Shown here: positions 34,151-47,900 of the stretch, in pieces
Layout of the letters: each line of letters opens with the position of its first letter
Position numbering within the stretch: the stretch's first letter is position 1
From: Bimastos eiseni
Taxonomy: Eukaryota; Annelida; Clitellata; Crassiclitellata; Lumbricidae
Assembly (NCBI GenBank): GCA_959347315.1
Contig: OY365819.1
Coordinates: 19,616,377-19,680,376 of the forward strand
Reading direction: 5' to 3'
Length of the DNA: 64,000 nt
The notes under the pieces: model-generated
Databases searched by the model: none
Seen by the model: the letters and a program-made list of their open reading frames with translations, nothing else
What the model was told of the DNA's origin: nothing
Position numbers and translations under genes: made by a program

Positions 34151-34574
34151 GTGATAGTTTTCCCTTGATAAATCACGGACTTCTCTGTCTGGAATGAAGG
34201 AATGAAGGAATCTTGTGTTGCGCAGGAAGGTTCGGCCCTGTCAACTGGATTGAAAGAGCTACTGACTGTCAGGGCTTTCATGGCGATGGATCAGACAGCT
34301 CAACGACGCAGCGTTCGCCTACATGTCTATATACTTCAATCTTGCTTAATATTTTCCAGTTTATCAGACAACTGCAGAAACGGTCTGAGACTCGGGGGCA
34401 TCTCGAAGAAGTCTGGTCGCCTGCAAACAGCTCAGTCTAACACGTGTACAAATTTGCACTGACCGGTCGTAACAGCAATTCATATGAGATTGTACTGAAA
34501 ATACGTATCAGCCGTTTAACAAATACCATTATTATTTGACTTGACATTCATGGAAGGTAGGTGTCACGGAGTAG

Positions 34575-34580
34575 ATTAAA
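34575..34580 (+). terminator. Possible PDE4 polyadenylation signal (ATTAAA)
   Basis: First ATTAAA hexamer in a plausible position, 535 bp after the stop and 40 bp before a GT-rich run. No transcript evidence; a weak call. Confidence 0.3.
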
Positions 34581-34620
34581 GCAGCATGCACAGTCACGTA
34601 TAGTGATGCTATGCCTTCAT

Positions 34621-34626
34621 GTGTTT

Positions 34627-34662
<36 letters not shown>
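34621..34662. repeat. (GT)n microsatellite
   Basis: GTGTTTGTGTG followed by about 14 GT units. Confidence 0.95.
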
Positions 34663-34665
<3 letters not shown>

Positions 34666-35073
34666 ACAACGCCAATGCTCTATATAGGCCTACTGGCGTT
34701 GCCCGTCACAAGTGGGAGGGCGTAATCTTCGTCATGGCATACGGTGCCGTTTATCAGTAACTAACCAAAAACATTTGAGTTTACGGGTGAGGTTCTTCGC
34801 TATTAAACATAATTATATTTATAATCAAAAAAAGAAGGTTCAAACAATGTACTTGATTTCTTTGGATCGGTAAACAAGATCAGATGCTGAGTCCAAGTGA
34901 TTTTCATAATAATTATCATTGGTGACGACATTCAGAGCTCTCAGGAAGAGTAAGAATACTAATACGTCTTTTTTTCTTTCTATAGTAATCTTTTTAATCA
35001 ACTGGTAGCAAACCAATGCTTTAAAATTTGACCATGCTACTGACAGCGATCGCCAATATATATAGGCCACTAT

Positions 35074-35346
35074 CAGAAGTGTAACAAACGGGGGGCAGAG
35101 GGGCAGCGGCCCCGAGTTTCAAAACTGAAGGGCCAAGCCCCCCCGTTTTAGTGCTCAGTGCCCCATGTGCCTCCCAAATGGGTTCTTTTTTATGTTTCTA
35201 CAATGACTTTTTAAGATGATTTTTGTTAAGATCATTTGTGCCCCCATTTTTCAAATTTCTGGGAGGCAAAAAAAAAATTTCCGCTCCGCGCGCAATATCT
35301 TTTCAATTATACGCCCCCCACTTTTCAAAACCTTGTTACACCTTTG
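35074..35346. mobile_element. hAT-like nonautonomous element, family 2
   Basis: A 273-bp element with termini CAGAAGTGTAACAA and TTGTTACACCTTTG, inverted repeats matching at most positions. It is flanked by GCCACTAT (35066-35073) and GCCACTGT (35347-35354), an 8-bp duplication with one mismatch. The inside is rich in C and G homopolymer runs and is noncoding. Confidence 0.85.
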
Positions 35347-37333
35347 GCCACTGTATAGTGATGGGGAAGAGATTACTGAGGTTAATTCGTGGGATATAAT
35401 TGATTACATGGACATGATCTCCATTTAAGTAGCTACAGCGTTACTCAGGGATCACATAATAGAATATGATATGCATTCACACGCACTCACACACACACAC
35501 ACACACACAAATTAAGCATACACATATATACCTGCATGTACATATATAGGCCTATATGATGCATATTCATTCATTCATTAAGAAGATTTATATAGCGCCC
35601 ATAGAATGTTACTACTCAGGAGAGCTCCCGACCCCAGTACGGTAAAAGAACAGTTTTAAGGCTTAAGGCGTATATACAGGCATACATATATTTATGCATG
35701 TATGTATGTAAGCTTGCATCCAATTATTCCACGTACAAGAACTCTGCCAATGTTGGTCCCTTGGCTTGGAACTACAGACCCTGCGGCGAGAGCGCCTCGA
35801 ATTACAAGCCGTCTCACGGTCTCACCTTGCCATCAGTTCGCAAGCGCCTTCGTTGAGACTTCTCTATGTTCTCTGGACAAAGCACAAGGACCGTTCAGAG
35901 CGCTAGGCCTACTGATTTTGAGCAGCGTTAAGCAAATATTCTATTACAATATCTATAAGTTATAATTATTTTCAATGTGTTGGCCTAAGTACGGCGGCCG
36001 TACGCTTGTAAGCCTATGAATTATTGCTAATTATGATTAAACTGTCACTTATAATTCGCCTAAACAAAATGAAGCCTGCACAAAACACCTATAGGGCTTA
36101 ACTGGAAAGTCTGCCATGGTAATAATAAATCAAATATGTCTTCAGCTTCATTTTGAAGTTAAAGATTTGCGAATAAAGTCGGGCAATTGAATTATTCCAT
36201 TCAGCAGGCAGCTTGTATAGGCTATTATTGTCTAAGTTATCGTTTGACAACAAAATAAGCCGAAGATGAAAGCTGTAGGCTATATTCGTCGTCTGGACTG
36301 CAACGATGAACAGCGTATATAGCAATTAAGTTAAGAACATAAGACATGAATATAGACGAAGCGCGTGTACTGGTAGAAATACTTCAATGCTTATCAGCAT
36401 GTTATAGGCCCTATTATTTCTGTGAACTTGGTACACTAGATGATTAGAAGAGATAGGTTTTGATATTTACGAGGAGAGTCCAAGAAGCTTAATTGGGGTT
36501 ATGTGATCACGAGTAGGCCTGGTAAGGTTTTTTTAAAAGCTTTGCAGCATGACGTAGAACAGTGGCCTACAATTAAGAGACTATAGTTGGTAGATGCAGA
36601 GAGGACATATAGGCCTATCTATTGAGGACTGATTTGCATTATTCAATTCTAGAAATGGCCAAGGCCTGCACGTATGCTAATTTCCGTCGACATTTTTCTT
36701 TTAGACTTTTTTGACTTGCCGTACGCGTCTGGTATGAAAAATTCTAGAATATGCTATGAATATGCTATATCTCTAAATTAGTGACAAAGCAATTTGAGAA
36801 GGTTAGAACAAGTGCGCCAATCCCCCCTCTGAGTGATGGAGGCAAGCCCCCCCCCGGTGCCAAGTAGCATGAAGGCAAGATAGACCTATTCCCTCCCTAA
36901 GAGGCAAAATATATCCTTCCTACCTGGAATTGAATTAAGGCATTTGTCTCCGAAGCCCGGACCCTCCCTATCTGGATGCCCTTGGGTTAAAATGTGTTAC
37001 ATGCAGCGGGACTGCAGTCATATAGATACCTCACCCCAGGACTAGGCCTAACTTAACGTTTATGAGGAACGACCATAAGAACCAGTAAAAATTAAGTTAT
37101 TTATACCCAATAAACGTACCTCGTCAAAGTCCTGCCCACGAGATACTCATAGGCCTACCTCAACGATAATTATTGCATGATTGCTAAGGCGATACCATCA
37201 GTTTCGACCATGGACCAGGCAACAGCCTGGAACTCAGTAAACAGAGGAGAGAATCAGCGCAAGAGAGAAAACTCTGGAAACGAGGATCAGGGTTGCATTG
37301 GACACCGTAACGGGTCTTCGACCAATGGACCAT

Positions 37334-37354
37334 GATGATAATGATGATGATGAC

Positions 37355-37390
<36 letters not shown>
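37334..37390. repeat. (GAT)n microsatellite
   Basis: Near-perfect GAT/ATG triplets. Confidence 0.9.
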
Positions 37391-37499
37391 ACTTTACTTT
37401 ATAAACAATAGGTCTAATAGACGTACTAGGCTACTTTACATCGAATACATAGGCCTATGTTAAACATGATGGTTTACTCTACATAGGCAATTTTTCATT

Positions 37500-37775
37500 G
37501 CTTAAAACTGGAACGATCTGCCTCCTGAATTCCGTACCTTTTCTGCTCCTCCATCATCACTGCCTGTCGTCAGCTACTATGAAGTTGTAACATAGCCTAT
37601 ATATTTATAACAGCTACTTTGCATCCGCTGACTTCCTGGAAACCGGACTCTATTCTACAACGGACTATCATTGGACAACCTCTAGCTCTGATTTGAAGCT
37701 GGTGCCATAATTGTGCTTGGCTTCAAGTGGCGCTTTATAAATTTGGAGATTACGATTACGACGATTATCCAGCTT
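37500..37775 (+). mobile_element. CR1-like LINE 3' end (GATTAC tail family)
   Basis: Starts with a frame reading WNDLPPEFRTFSAPP, the usual CR1/L2 C-terminal signature, then a noncoding end with CTTCAAGTGGCGCTTTATAA and a short ATTACGATTACG tail. Confidence 0.7.
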
Positions 37776-38075
37776 CATCTGTCTCAGTTAAGCTTCTCCA
37801 TCCATTACTCCTTGGACTTTCCATTCAAGAGTTTCACCTTTTGAAGAACCCTTACCCAGACTCACTTGATCGTCCACCACCCTCCTTAACAGCTACTCCA
37901 GCTGTCTTCTCTGACCCTCTATAAATCGGACTCTGAACTCTCACGGACCCTTTGGACAACCCCTTTGATTCGATGCAGCGCTCGTGAATAAGCTCGTGCC
38001 TTGCGCTTTGCTTTCAGGTGGAGCTTTGGAAGTTCTGAGATCACGATTACGAATACGATTACGATTACGAATTGT
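37776..38075 (+). mobile_element. Second CR1-like LINE 3' end, directly adjacent
   Basis: Repeats the same 3' region (GACTTTCCATTCAAGAG, GCTCGTGAATAAGCTCGTGC, TTTCAGGTGGAGCTTTGGAA) and ends in a longer GATTACGAATAC-type tail. It is inserted at the tail of the preceding copy. Confidence 0.7.
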
Positions 38076-38858
38076 TAGGCAACTTCCTCAGAGGAAACAC
38101 AATACATTTTAAAGACGACGACGATGCCTTTGCCGCTAGGGGCACCACACTCCAGGGATTCCATTTTAGGTACACGGCGTATACCCTAGGATTCCCAGAC
38201 CTTGACATAAAATTTAGTGATGACGATTTATGTCAATCATAAAGTATATATTTCGTAATTGTAATCTCGAGATTTCTAGTGCCCACATATGAGAAATAGC
38301 GGGCGCTTAATCAAAACAAAATCGACAGGCGGAGGGTCAAAGGAGCGTCAAACGCTAACCACGCGATGATCGAAGTAACACCATACAGGTGACCATATTC
38401 GCGTACTACTATAGGCCTCCTATGTTATTTTCAGTGAACATTTATATGTTACATAAACTGCGCACAATTACTTGAATTAGGCCTGGCACTCATTACTTGA
38501 GCCGCAATAATCCAAAATACTACAGTATCATATAATAATTTGTACCCAGCGTCTCAGTTGATGAACAAATCTAAGTCTCACTTGGTCCTCTGGAGTTTCA
38601 ACATTCTCTGGATATTTTATATGAATATCAACCAGTGGCTGTTGTCATAACATTCGTTTATAATTTTATAATAATAATCATAACCTCATTGGTTACAACC
38701 ACTTGTTTTCAGTCTACCTCTAGATGGCGCTGAGACAAATTTACGTCAGTGCGTGTCCACTGCGTATTGTTATGTCCCACCTCGTCAGTGTTGTACGTGT
38801 TAAATGCCGATAGACCGTGGTCAAGATTGCTGCTAACTGTTTATTTTAGAAAGGCAAA

Positions 38859-38908
38859 ATGTCGACTGAGATAAACAAACACATGATGCCATACGAATCG
38901 ATACGACT
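38859..38908 (+). CDS. SACM1L: SAC1 exon 1 (start codon)
   Basis: ATG in CAAAATGT context; encodes [16 protein letters not shown] plus two bases. Donor GTATGA at 38909. Joining to exon 2 gives [10 protein letters not shown], matching the KLHITPEKFY block of SAC1, which fixes both the start and the donor. Confidence 0.9.
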
Positions 38909-41900
38909 GTATGAGTTTTAATTCAACTTTGTAATGCAGATTATAACATTTGTAAATAATTGCACACACCCCTCTTATTCGAATGATCTTTAACTCCTAA
39001 AACATCCGGCACAGTCGCTGAACTACAGTATAATCCTTTGATCTATTGCGAGAATGGTGTTAAAGGAAAATATGTTCGGGTGTAGATCGCTCAAATTCCC
39101 AAGCCACTAGTTAATGTTAATGTTTTTTTGGTTATCCGCTCCTGGCTGATTTCATCCGTATACGAATCAAATTAGTGCTCGAATATTTTAGTGAACTGCT
39201 CGTAGTGTATGGGATTAATTTTCTATTTCCTTTGCTTAGGGCAAGAATTAGGAGTGGTTCTTGAAACAGGGCTGACCATTTGTTTTTACTTTATATTAGA
39301 ATCTTGATGATAAAGGCAAGGTTGCTATAAAGTTCTGGTAAACAGAGTTGTCTGACCCTCAGTTTACTTATAACAGTTTATCAAAATTGTTGCAGATTTA
39401 TTTATGGCGTGCTTCCAGCCTAAAGTCCATCTTGTATTTCACAAGGCATTACTTTTAAATCAGATAAAATATTGCTATTGTTAGTGCTAATTTATATAGT
39501 GCCTCTTCAGGAGACTCATGACAGGTGCTCCTGAATTTTGACAATACAGGGACTCGATCTAAGAGAATGATTTTGCAGCATAGAGGCATAGAAGACTTTG
39601 CTCTTGTTACTCTGACCTTGTTTATTTAGACTGGACCTTTGTAATGTATTAAGACTGTTGGCCGCAATTGATGCGTTAGGTAAATGATGATGGTACAATA
39701 GATGTCATTATTTTTTATAAAATTGCAATGCCAGTTATGAGTTTTTGATATTATTATGTCACTATCTGATGACCAAGTGTCAATCAATGGCACTATTTTC
39801 TTACTTTGTCTTTGATCTCTAACTACTCCATGTACATCTGTTTTTGTAGGGGCTTGTTGTGATTATTTTGTGATTGTTCATTCTTTGATTGTTCATATTT
39901 GATGTTCCTGCTGTGTGTTTGCAGGTGGTTCTAAAATGTACATACTTACTTAACTACTGAGCGATTATGAACGAAGGTTTGCTCAATCAAAGACCCTAAA
40001 CCGTAATGGTCTCAGAGGCATAAGCTCATAATCTCTGGCCAAAGTACCACGCAGGGTGCTACACAAGATGGAAAAACTCAACAGGCATCCTGATATAGGC
40101 TTGCTAACGTGGGAGGCAATGCCGCCTCTGATACCAGCACTCATGAATAAGCTGGTGCCCTGCGCTTGGCTTTCAAGTGGCGCTTTAGAAATTTGGAGAT
40201 TACGATTACTGGACAGTATCAGATTCAGTCCTAAGCCAGAAGTGCAAGGGTCAAATGAATGGATGCAGATACTTCGTTTATTAAGGAAAAGACAAGTGTT
40301 CTAACCGATTGAATGCCATGTCCCACAAAACTTTCCTGGTTACTTTGTGTTACTTTACCTTACTAAAAATCCTTTAACAATGATCTTCATTGGCTTCCCA
40401 GTCACTTTTATACATGCATGTCATTAGAGTGTTAAATTACAATTACTCAGTTTTCACCGGTAAATGTTGATATAAGGTTGGTTGAATTTTCTGTTACTAG
40501 CCACATAGGTCCAACCCATTTCTACCTGGAACCAGAGGAGACAAACAGCAGAGATCTCGTCATCATCGACCGCGTTTCACATGAAATTCTGCTGACCAGT
40601 TAGTTGAAAGAAGCCACTTAATTAATTCGTGTTGTTCTTTCAATCGTTTCTTTTAATGCAACAGCAAAAATTTTAGGATGTTATTGCCTAAACTTCTCTA
40701 AATATGTTGTATTTTGTGCCTGAAATATACTGATGTTTAGACGAGAATGGGAAGTTTGATGAGCAGCTGGAGTTAACTTGATTATGTCCATTTTATAGCA
40801 CCCTGCACTATTGCTTTTATTTTGACATGAGTAGGATATGTTGTAACGCCATTAAACATATGGCCAGTATTGCCATAGACACATAATCTGAATATTGTAG
40901 TGCAGAGCATTGCAACGGGTTTTTCAGTGTTAAATGTAATTTAGAAACTTTTGCAATTAATTATGCTATTGCTTTTGAACTTATACTTAAGGTAGTACAG
41001 AGGAAAATTTGTCGGCACATGTCTCTTATTGCTCATGTAAGTCCATTAGCCATGTCTGTCTTAGTTTTTCACATGTTACTTATGGTCTTGGGGCACTCGA
41101 TAGCTCTCAACATGTGTCCTTTCCATCTCAATAGTCGTGCTTTTTGCCTGTAACCATTCCCAGCTTAACTCGTTTTGCCAAGCCATCATCGCTTGGACTG
41201 CAGATGTCGCTCTGTATCACAGACTGTGATTGAAATTCTCTGCAACATGGCTACGTCATTAATTGACTCCAGCGTTTGGAGTAAAATTCATTCTACCGAT
41301 CACTGTTCTTTCCTCTGTGAAACCAAAGATTTTTCTTGATACTTAATAAATTCTTGGCTAGACATTGTACTGGAAAACTTTATGAGATCTGACTGGAATT
41401 TTACACTAAGCCCAGAGGAGACCCTTTAGACCTATAAAAATATGTTAAAACCTTGCAAATTATATGTGAAGACGTTCCCACAAATGATATGTTGAGACCA
41501 TCTTGCAAATGATGTTTTCATGTTTTTTTAGAAAATGAAAGCCAAATTCCAAGTGGATTTGAAGTGAAATCAATCTTTGGCATTTTCGGTGTGATTCGTC
41601 TATTGGCAGGTACATCGAAAATCTAAAATTGGAAATTCTTTTTCACACAAAAGGACTCATCAATATGGAAATTTAATTAGAAATTAAAGCTGTTAATTTT
41701 GTCTTGATCAGTAAAGATGTCACCATGACGACACTTGCACATTGGAATAATTATTTATGTTGCATGATAATGAGGCTGGTTAGTGTTGCCCTCCTTGCTT
41801 ATCCGGGCTTGGAACTGGAATCGCCAATGTATACTCTAATGTTATTATTCTATTCTGCACCTTTGAATCAAGGGGAAATCACTGACTTACTGTACTTGAA

Positions 41901-44900
41901 TTCTTTCTATTGAGGCCACTAGTAGATTAGTAAGTTTTATTGTAAGTATAAAATTAGTAGCTTCTTTTGCAAGTATAATTAGTAACTTCTATTGTAGTTT
42001 TTATTAGCGGAACGGTTCGTTCCTTTGGGGTTTTCCATTGTTCACTGTATACTGTTACTCTAGTGTTTCCGCAATTGTATTATGCACTCAATCAATTATC
42101 AAACAATTATCAATCAAATGCTTTATTGTTCAGCAATAGACACTATTGCTGAACAATAAAGCATTTGATTGATTGATGGATTGATTATTAGTTACTTCTA
42201 TTGTTGTTGTAACTGTTCACTTCTGTTATAGTTATTATTAGTTGCGTCTATTGTAGTTATAATTAATAACTTCCATTGTACTGGCGTCTACTGTACAAGG
42301 CATCAACTGTTAGCACACGAAAACTAAGCCACAATCCCATAAAAATCCTATGATCAGTCCATAAGATAGAGAGGAAGTTATATGTATTATAGAAATGTTG
42401 TTTAAAACATTCTGTGCAGAGGCGGTGATCCGGGGTGGGAGGTCGAGGGGGACAATGCCCCCACCTTTTACAGAGAGGGGACATTTTATGAGTGTTCCCC
42501 CCACATTTCCTACTCCTCTCATTGGGTGTCCCTCCACCTGTCAAGCGAGATCGCTGCCTCTAATTCTGTGGCATTGTTTTGGATGATGGATATAACGATT
42601 GTTTTTGTTATGAGTTTATTCAGTGGCTATGTGTGCTGTAGGTCCATATCTGATTGTCATAACAAGGCGAGCAAAAGTTGGCAATGTGGACGAAAAGACG
42701 ATCTTTAAAGTGACGGGAACGGAACTTATTCCATATCATCGAACGCTTCTTCACTTGAACGAACAGCAGGCGAGAGGAGATTGATAAAATATGTCCCATG
42801 ATAATAGTAATAAAAATATTGATTATAAAAATTGTGATGATTTAGTTCTAGTTTTCTATTGCCCGAGGTGAATAAAATCCCTCATGATGTTCTAAGAAAG
42901 TAAATAACAGATATCAACAATTTAGTTAGTAAGTATAACTATTATTTAAAACAATAGTCAATTAAAACAGCTTTTCTTATTGTTTGTTTTTCTGTTTTAG
43001 GTTCAGGACAATGGTCGTTATTTGTCAATGGTGGAGTCGATTTTGTCAATGGATAGCTTCTACTACTCGGTGACCTATGACCTTACCCACACGATGCAGC
43101 GTCTTTTCAACACTAGCCCTGATTTCAAGCATATTCCTCTTCATGAGCGAGTGAGTAAACCTCTCTCTCTCTCTTTTCAAGGACACACCTTTTAAAAATA
43201 TCAGCAGAATGATGGCCAGGGGTGTTTTCATCAGTCTCCTTTAGCTTTCACTCTTCAGCTTTCATCAGATTTCTGTAGATCTCCAGCTGGTGCATACTAA
43301 GTCTAAATCTCATGAATCAGAGTTTTGGGTCATATAATAAACTGAGAATTTACCTTGTGCCAATATATAAAACTATAAAACTAATGGAAATGTATAAATA
43401 GCTAAATTTTCAAGAGAAATAATGCGAACTTCTTCTTCTTGGTTGGAAAGATCCTAAATTGTAGTCGTTTTACATCAGCTTTATTTGAAGTGGTGCTGTG
43501 TATGATTAGTTAGTAGTTAATTTCCAGTTTTTCTTTCTTTATTACTTGGCTTCAGACTCTGATTCATGTGGCAGAGACTTTGTAAGAGATTCGTTCATTC
43601 TGTGATTTATATAGCTCCCCTTCAAGAGCCTACTCAGGAGTGATATTTTTTGCAACGGGACTGAGCTGGTTAATATTTGTTTCACTGCAGCCATTGTGTT
43701 GTGAATCTGTTATGTGAGCTTTTCGTGTCACAAAGCTTCTTTGAATTGGGAGAAGTGCAATTTTTAAAATTAATGAGAAACTTGATATTCGCTTTGGACT
43801 TCAGAGTTTACATAGTATCACTAGGTTATTGAGCAGTTCTCAACCTTTTTAGTCCAGCAACCCACTGATAATATTTTCACACTTGCGGTGACCCCAATTA
43901 TAAAATTGATTTGGTTACTCCTTTCACCGCGAATCATAGTAGTGTCTATTAGAAACAAGTAAAGATTAATTTGAGTCACTGTATTATAATAGTTAGTGCA
44001 GTCAATAATCATGAGTACATGAATATTAAATATGAGAAACAACGCTTGCAACTGGTTTTTTTATAATTCATGGCGGTTCTAGCCGACCCTTGGCAAATCG
44101 TAAGGCGACCCCTACGGGGGTCGCAACCCACAGGTTGAGAACTGTTGGGTTATTGGCTGCTATGATGATTAGGATTTTCAGTTGTATTAATGCTTAGGAT
44201 TAGATTAATTAGATTAGTTTTAATGTTTGACAAGATTTATTAGTATTAATATTTCAATGCCAGGATTTAATTATAGAATTTATTCATGTTAAGATATTAA
44301 TCCTGTTGCTTCATTATTACAGGCGGATTCAAGGTTTGTTTGGAATGGATTTGTCCTTCGTGATTTGACCCAGCAAGCAGAGCTGAGTCGATTCTGTGTC
44401 CCTGTGATGCTAGGATGTATCCTTTCAGAATACGACAATGAGTTGAAATCTGCATTTAGAATGTTTAATTACTAACTTGCCAGGTGACTTGGATTATTGG
44501 TTGTTATTTAGTTGTTTACTAATGCACTCCTGAGCTGGCTTATTCATTAGATTTATCAAATAAGATGGAATTAATTATATCAGTCTGTTGCATTAAAAGC
44601 ATCATCATTGGGGACTATATAATAATGGATTAGTGTACAGGTGTGAAGAGTAGTAGGTAGTGAGATCAATTCCCGTATCCCCATTAGGTTGATATTAGAC
44701 CTCCATTCGCTCTGTGGTGGCATTGGTTGACTCTGATGTATAATGTGATGGACATACTTTCCATGGCTAGAAGCAACGTTTTAGTAGTATGTGAGGCGCC
44801 CTTGTAGCAGTACGGCTGTGTTACGGCGCCATATAAATCGTTATTATTATTACTATTATTATTATTTTTATTATTATTTTTATTATTTTTATTATTATTT

Positions 44901-47900
44901 TTATTGTTATTATTATTGTTAGTATTATTATTATTGTTATTAACTCCTGTAATAACTTGTGATTGTCCATCCATTTGTAGTATGCTTGTAATTATACTGC
45001 AGCTGTGTCAGTGTGAATGTAATTAAATGAAGATTACTATTATTATTATTATTATTGGGTTTATTTCATGCATTCATACTCTGGATAATAATATTGACAA
45101 GATGCTTTGCATTCTAACTATTTATTTTATGCATATTAACGAACGTCTTTTGCTTCCAAATGGCACTCTATAGATCATCGTAATTAAAATTGCGAATCAA
45201 TCGTCCGCTGTATTCGTTTTATTTTCTGTAATGCAACAATCAATTGCTTAGTCATTTCAATCAACCAGTGTGAGGTCAAAGGGCAAGCGTTCAAGTACAC
45301 GTTGATGTCGCGACGTTCTTGTTATCGTGCGGGAACACGATATTACATGCGTGGAATGGATAGCGAGGGACACGTTGCGAACTTCGTGGAAACGGAACAG
45401 ATTGTGGAGTTCAGTGGAATAAAATGCTCCTTTGTACAGGTCCAGCAAGATTTTCATTAGTTTTTGATTCTTAATGACGGAGTTAACTTGGATAAAAAAT
45501 AATTTCATAATATTTTTAGTAATTTTTAAAAGTAATTGTAAACTATTTTTTAGATTTTTCATGTGTATTTTCTATATAAAATCGTGACACGTAACAAACC
45601 TTTCTTTTAAGCAAAAGTCGTTGATGTCTTTATTCATTGATAATTTTAACTATTTATTTTTAAATTGTTTGATTTTTCTACATGTCATAAATTGTGTGCT
45701 GATTGAAAATTAATTAGTTTCTTATGATACCTTGGGATTTGCAGCCTGGGGGAAAACAAACCAGTTTACAGAATTCTTGCTGATCAGCCATGTTGTAGGA
45801 AATTCTCGAATCTAAACTTTAATGATGTCAACAATTATTGACTCAACCTGGCCCAGAGACTCTCTGGTTATCCATACCATCTGTCAGCTGTTGACGGGAA
45901 TCCACTATCTAAATATTTCATCACGTTACATTATTACATTAGGATTAAAATAGGTTGCGATGTTTTGCTTTTCAGACGCGAGGGTCCGTCCCACTGCACT
46001 GGTCTCAGTTCCCAGACCTCAGCTATAAACCTCGACCAATCATCAGCTCCTCTCACAATCACGTAAATAAATTTATTGTTTAATCTATCTACTTTGACCT
46101 ACCAATGCTCATCACTTTCAAATTACTTGTCTTAACAGACATAACTTTTAGATATTGATGTTATTATGGCTTGGTTTTGGTATGCCATTGGTTGATGCCT
46201 TCTGCGTTTGATACCATTGCAATAGAAGTGTTAATTGCAATCATAATTGCTACTAATACACTGTGAAGTGACAGCCATTGGGCTTTTTATCGATATGTTT
46301 AAAAAATATTTGCTTATTTGCATTGGTGCTTTACGAAAAAGTGCAGTTCTTTAACACGTTGACCACATGATATGAATTAGCTATTTTTGTGAGTGTTGAC
46401 GTGATGTACAAGATGTTGACGTGATGTACAAGATGTTGACGTGATGTACAAAATGTTGACGTGATGTACAAAATGCTACATGTACGTACCTCAATATACA
46501 TAAATTCGCAGACATTATATAAAACACAACTAGCAGGTTGGTAGACCTTTGCTGTTGTGTCTCGTTTACTACCATGGTGAGTGTGGCCATCTGGTAAATA
46601 GTTGTGCATATTGTTATCGTGATTGGGTAAAGCATTGTTCTAGCAGAGTAATGTACAGTAATTACAGTTTCTTTGCATTTTCCTACAAATTTGACGGTTA
46701 TTACCATTATAGGCTGTAGTGGTGGCACTACAGCCTATAACATGATGAGTACGGGTTCAATTCTCATCCTAGGAGTTTGCTGTGTGGGGACCTTGAGCGA
46801 GTCCTTTGCGCACAGTTGCTCTGCAAAATAACTGCAGTTTGGCTGTTGAGGCACATGTGCACTTCTGAACTGATTGTAAGAAGGGCAATATAAAATTTCA
46901 GTTGTATTGTATTGATACAATGTGTAAGATAATAATTTTGGTATCTCAAATGCTGAGAATGTTTTCTGCTTGCAGCTGGATGGTTTTCAGAGACACTTTG
47001 CTACACAGATCTTCAACTATGGCAAACAGGTGGTCGTAAATTTGGTAGGTATTAAGTGCATTTATTGCTGAATTTCTATTTAATGTTTGCCTTATTCCTT
47101 ATACTGAATATCAAAATAAATTATAATAAATAGTCTGTTGCATATATCTATTTGATGTGGTAATGTAATGTGGATGAAAGATGCTTCATCTATCTGTCAA
47201 TGCCATGACAACGTGTCAGTTCCAGTTTGTAATAACTAAACAAGTGCGTTGTTGTTGTCGTAGTCGTCGACGTTGTTGGTGGTGTTGTTATTGTTGGTGG
47301 TGTTGTTGGGGGTGTTGTTATTGTTGGTGGTGGTGGTGTTGTTGTTGTTGTTGGTGGCAGTGGTGTTATTGTTGGTGTTGTTGTTGGTGGTGATGTTGGT
47401 GTTGTTGTTGTTGTTTATTTGCACCAAGCAATTGTGAGTGAAGACTTGCTTTAGATCTCCAAAGAGTTGCCATATCAGAGTCGTATTGAACCCGCATACT
47501 TATCTTGCATCGTACACGCTCTAACCAATCAGCCATTGTGTCCTTACCTTATGTCACCTTAGCTGACCTTAATTTGCCTGTAGTTTACCTTGCATTGTTT
47601 AAGGTAGCCAGCTGAGACACTACATTGTAGGTTGGGATTTGTGAATATTACATTACGTTACAATGATGATTTAGTTTTAGTCAGAAAACACTGGAGAATG
47701 TGGTTCAGGACTTGCACTGTAGAGGTGCCATTCACATACTTACCTCTAGCTGTCAGTGAAATACTTGCAAAGTTTGTAAAGCACACAGTGTCATTATGGT
47801 GTCTAACAGTTCCAGTCATTGTTTGCATTGTTATCTGTTACAACAGTTACTGAGACTGCTGTAAAAACTGGTTTACACGTAATACAAACGCTGATTGGTT

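Larger units (their letters stand above)
35355..38858. other. Intergenic region between PDE4 and SAC1
   Basis: No gene recognised. Holds a CA run (35484-35509), an inverted repeat D copy (35570-35665), a GAT run (37334-37390), two CR1-like LINE 3' ends (37500-38075) and many TAGGCCTA octamers. The SAC1 promoter should lie in the last few hundred bases; no clear TATA box was picked out. Confidence 0.55.

Noticed and set aside
41784..41830. Possible exon reading LAYPGLELE
   Set aside because: Matches the inverted dispersed repeat E core seen at other places in the window, so it is repeat sequence and not coding.
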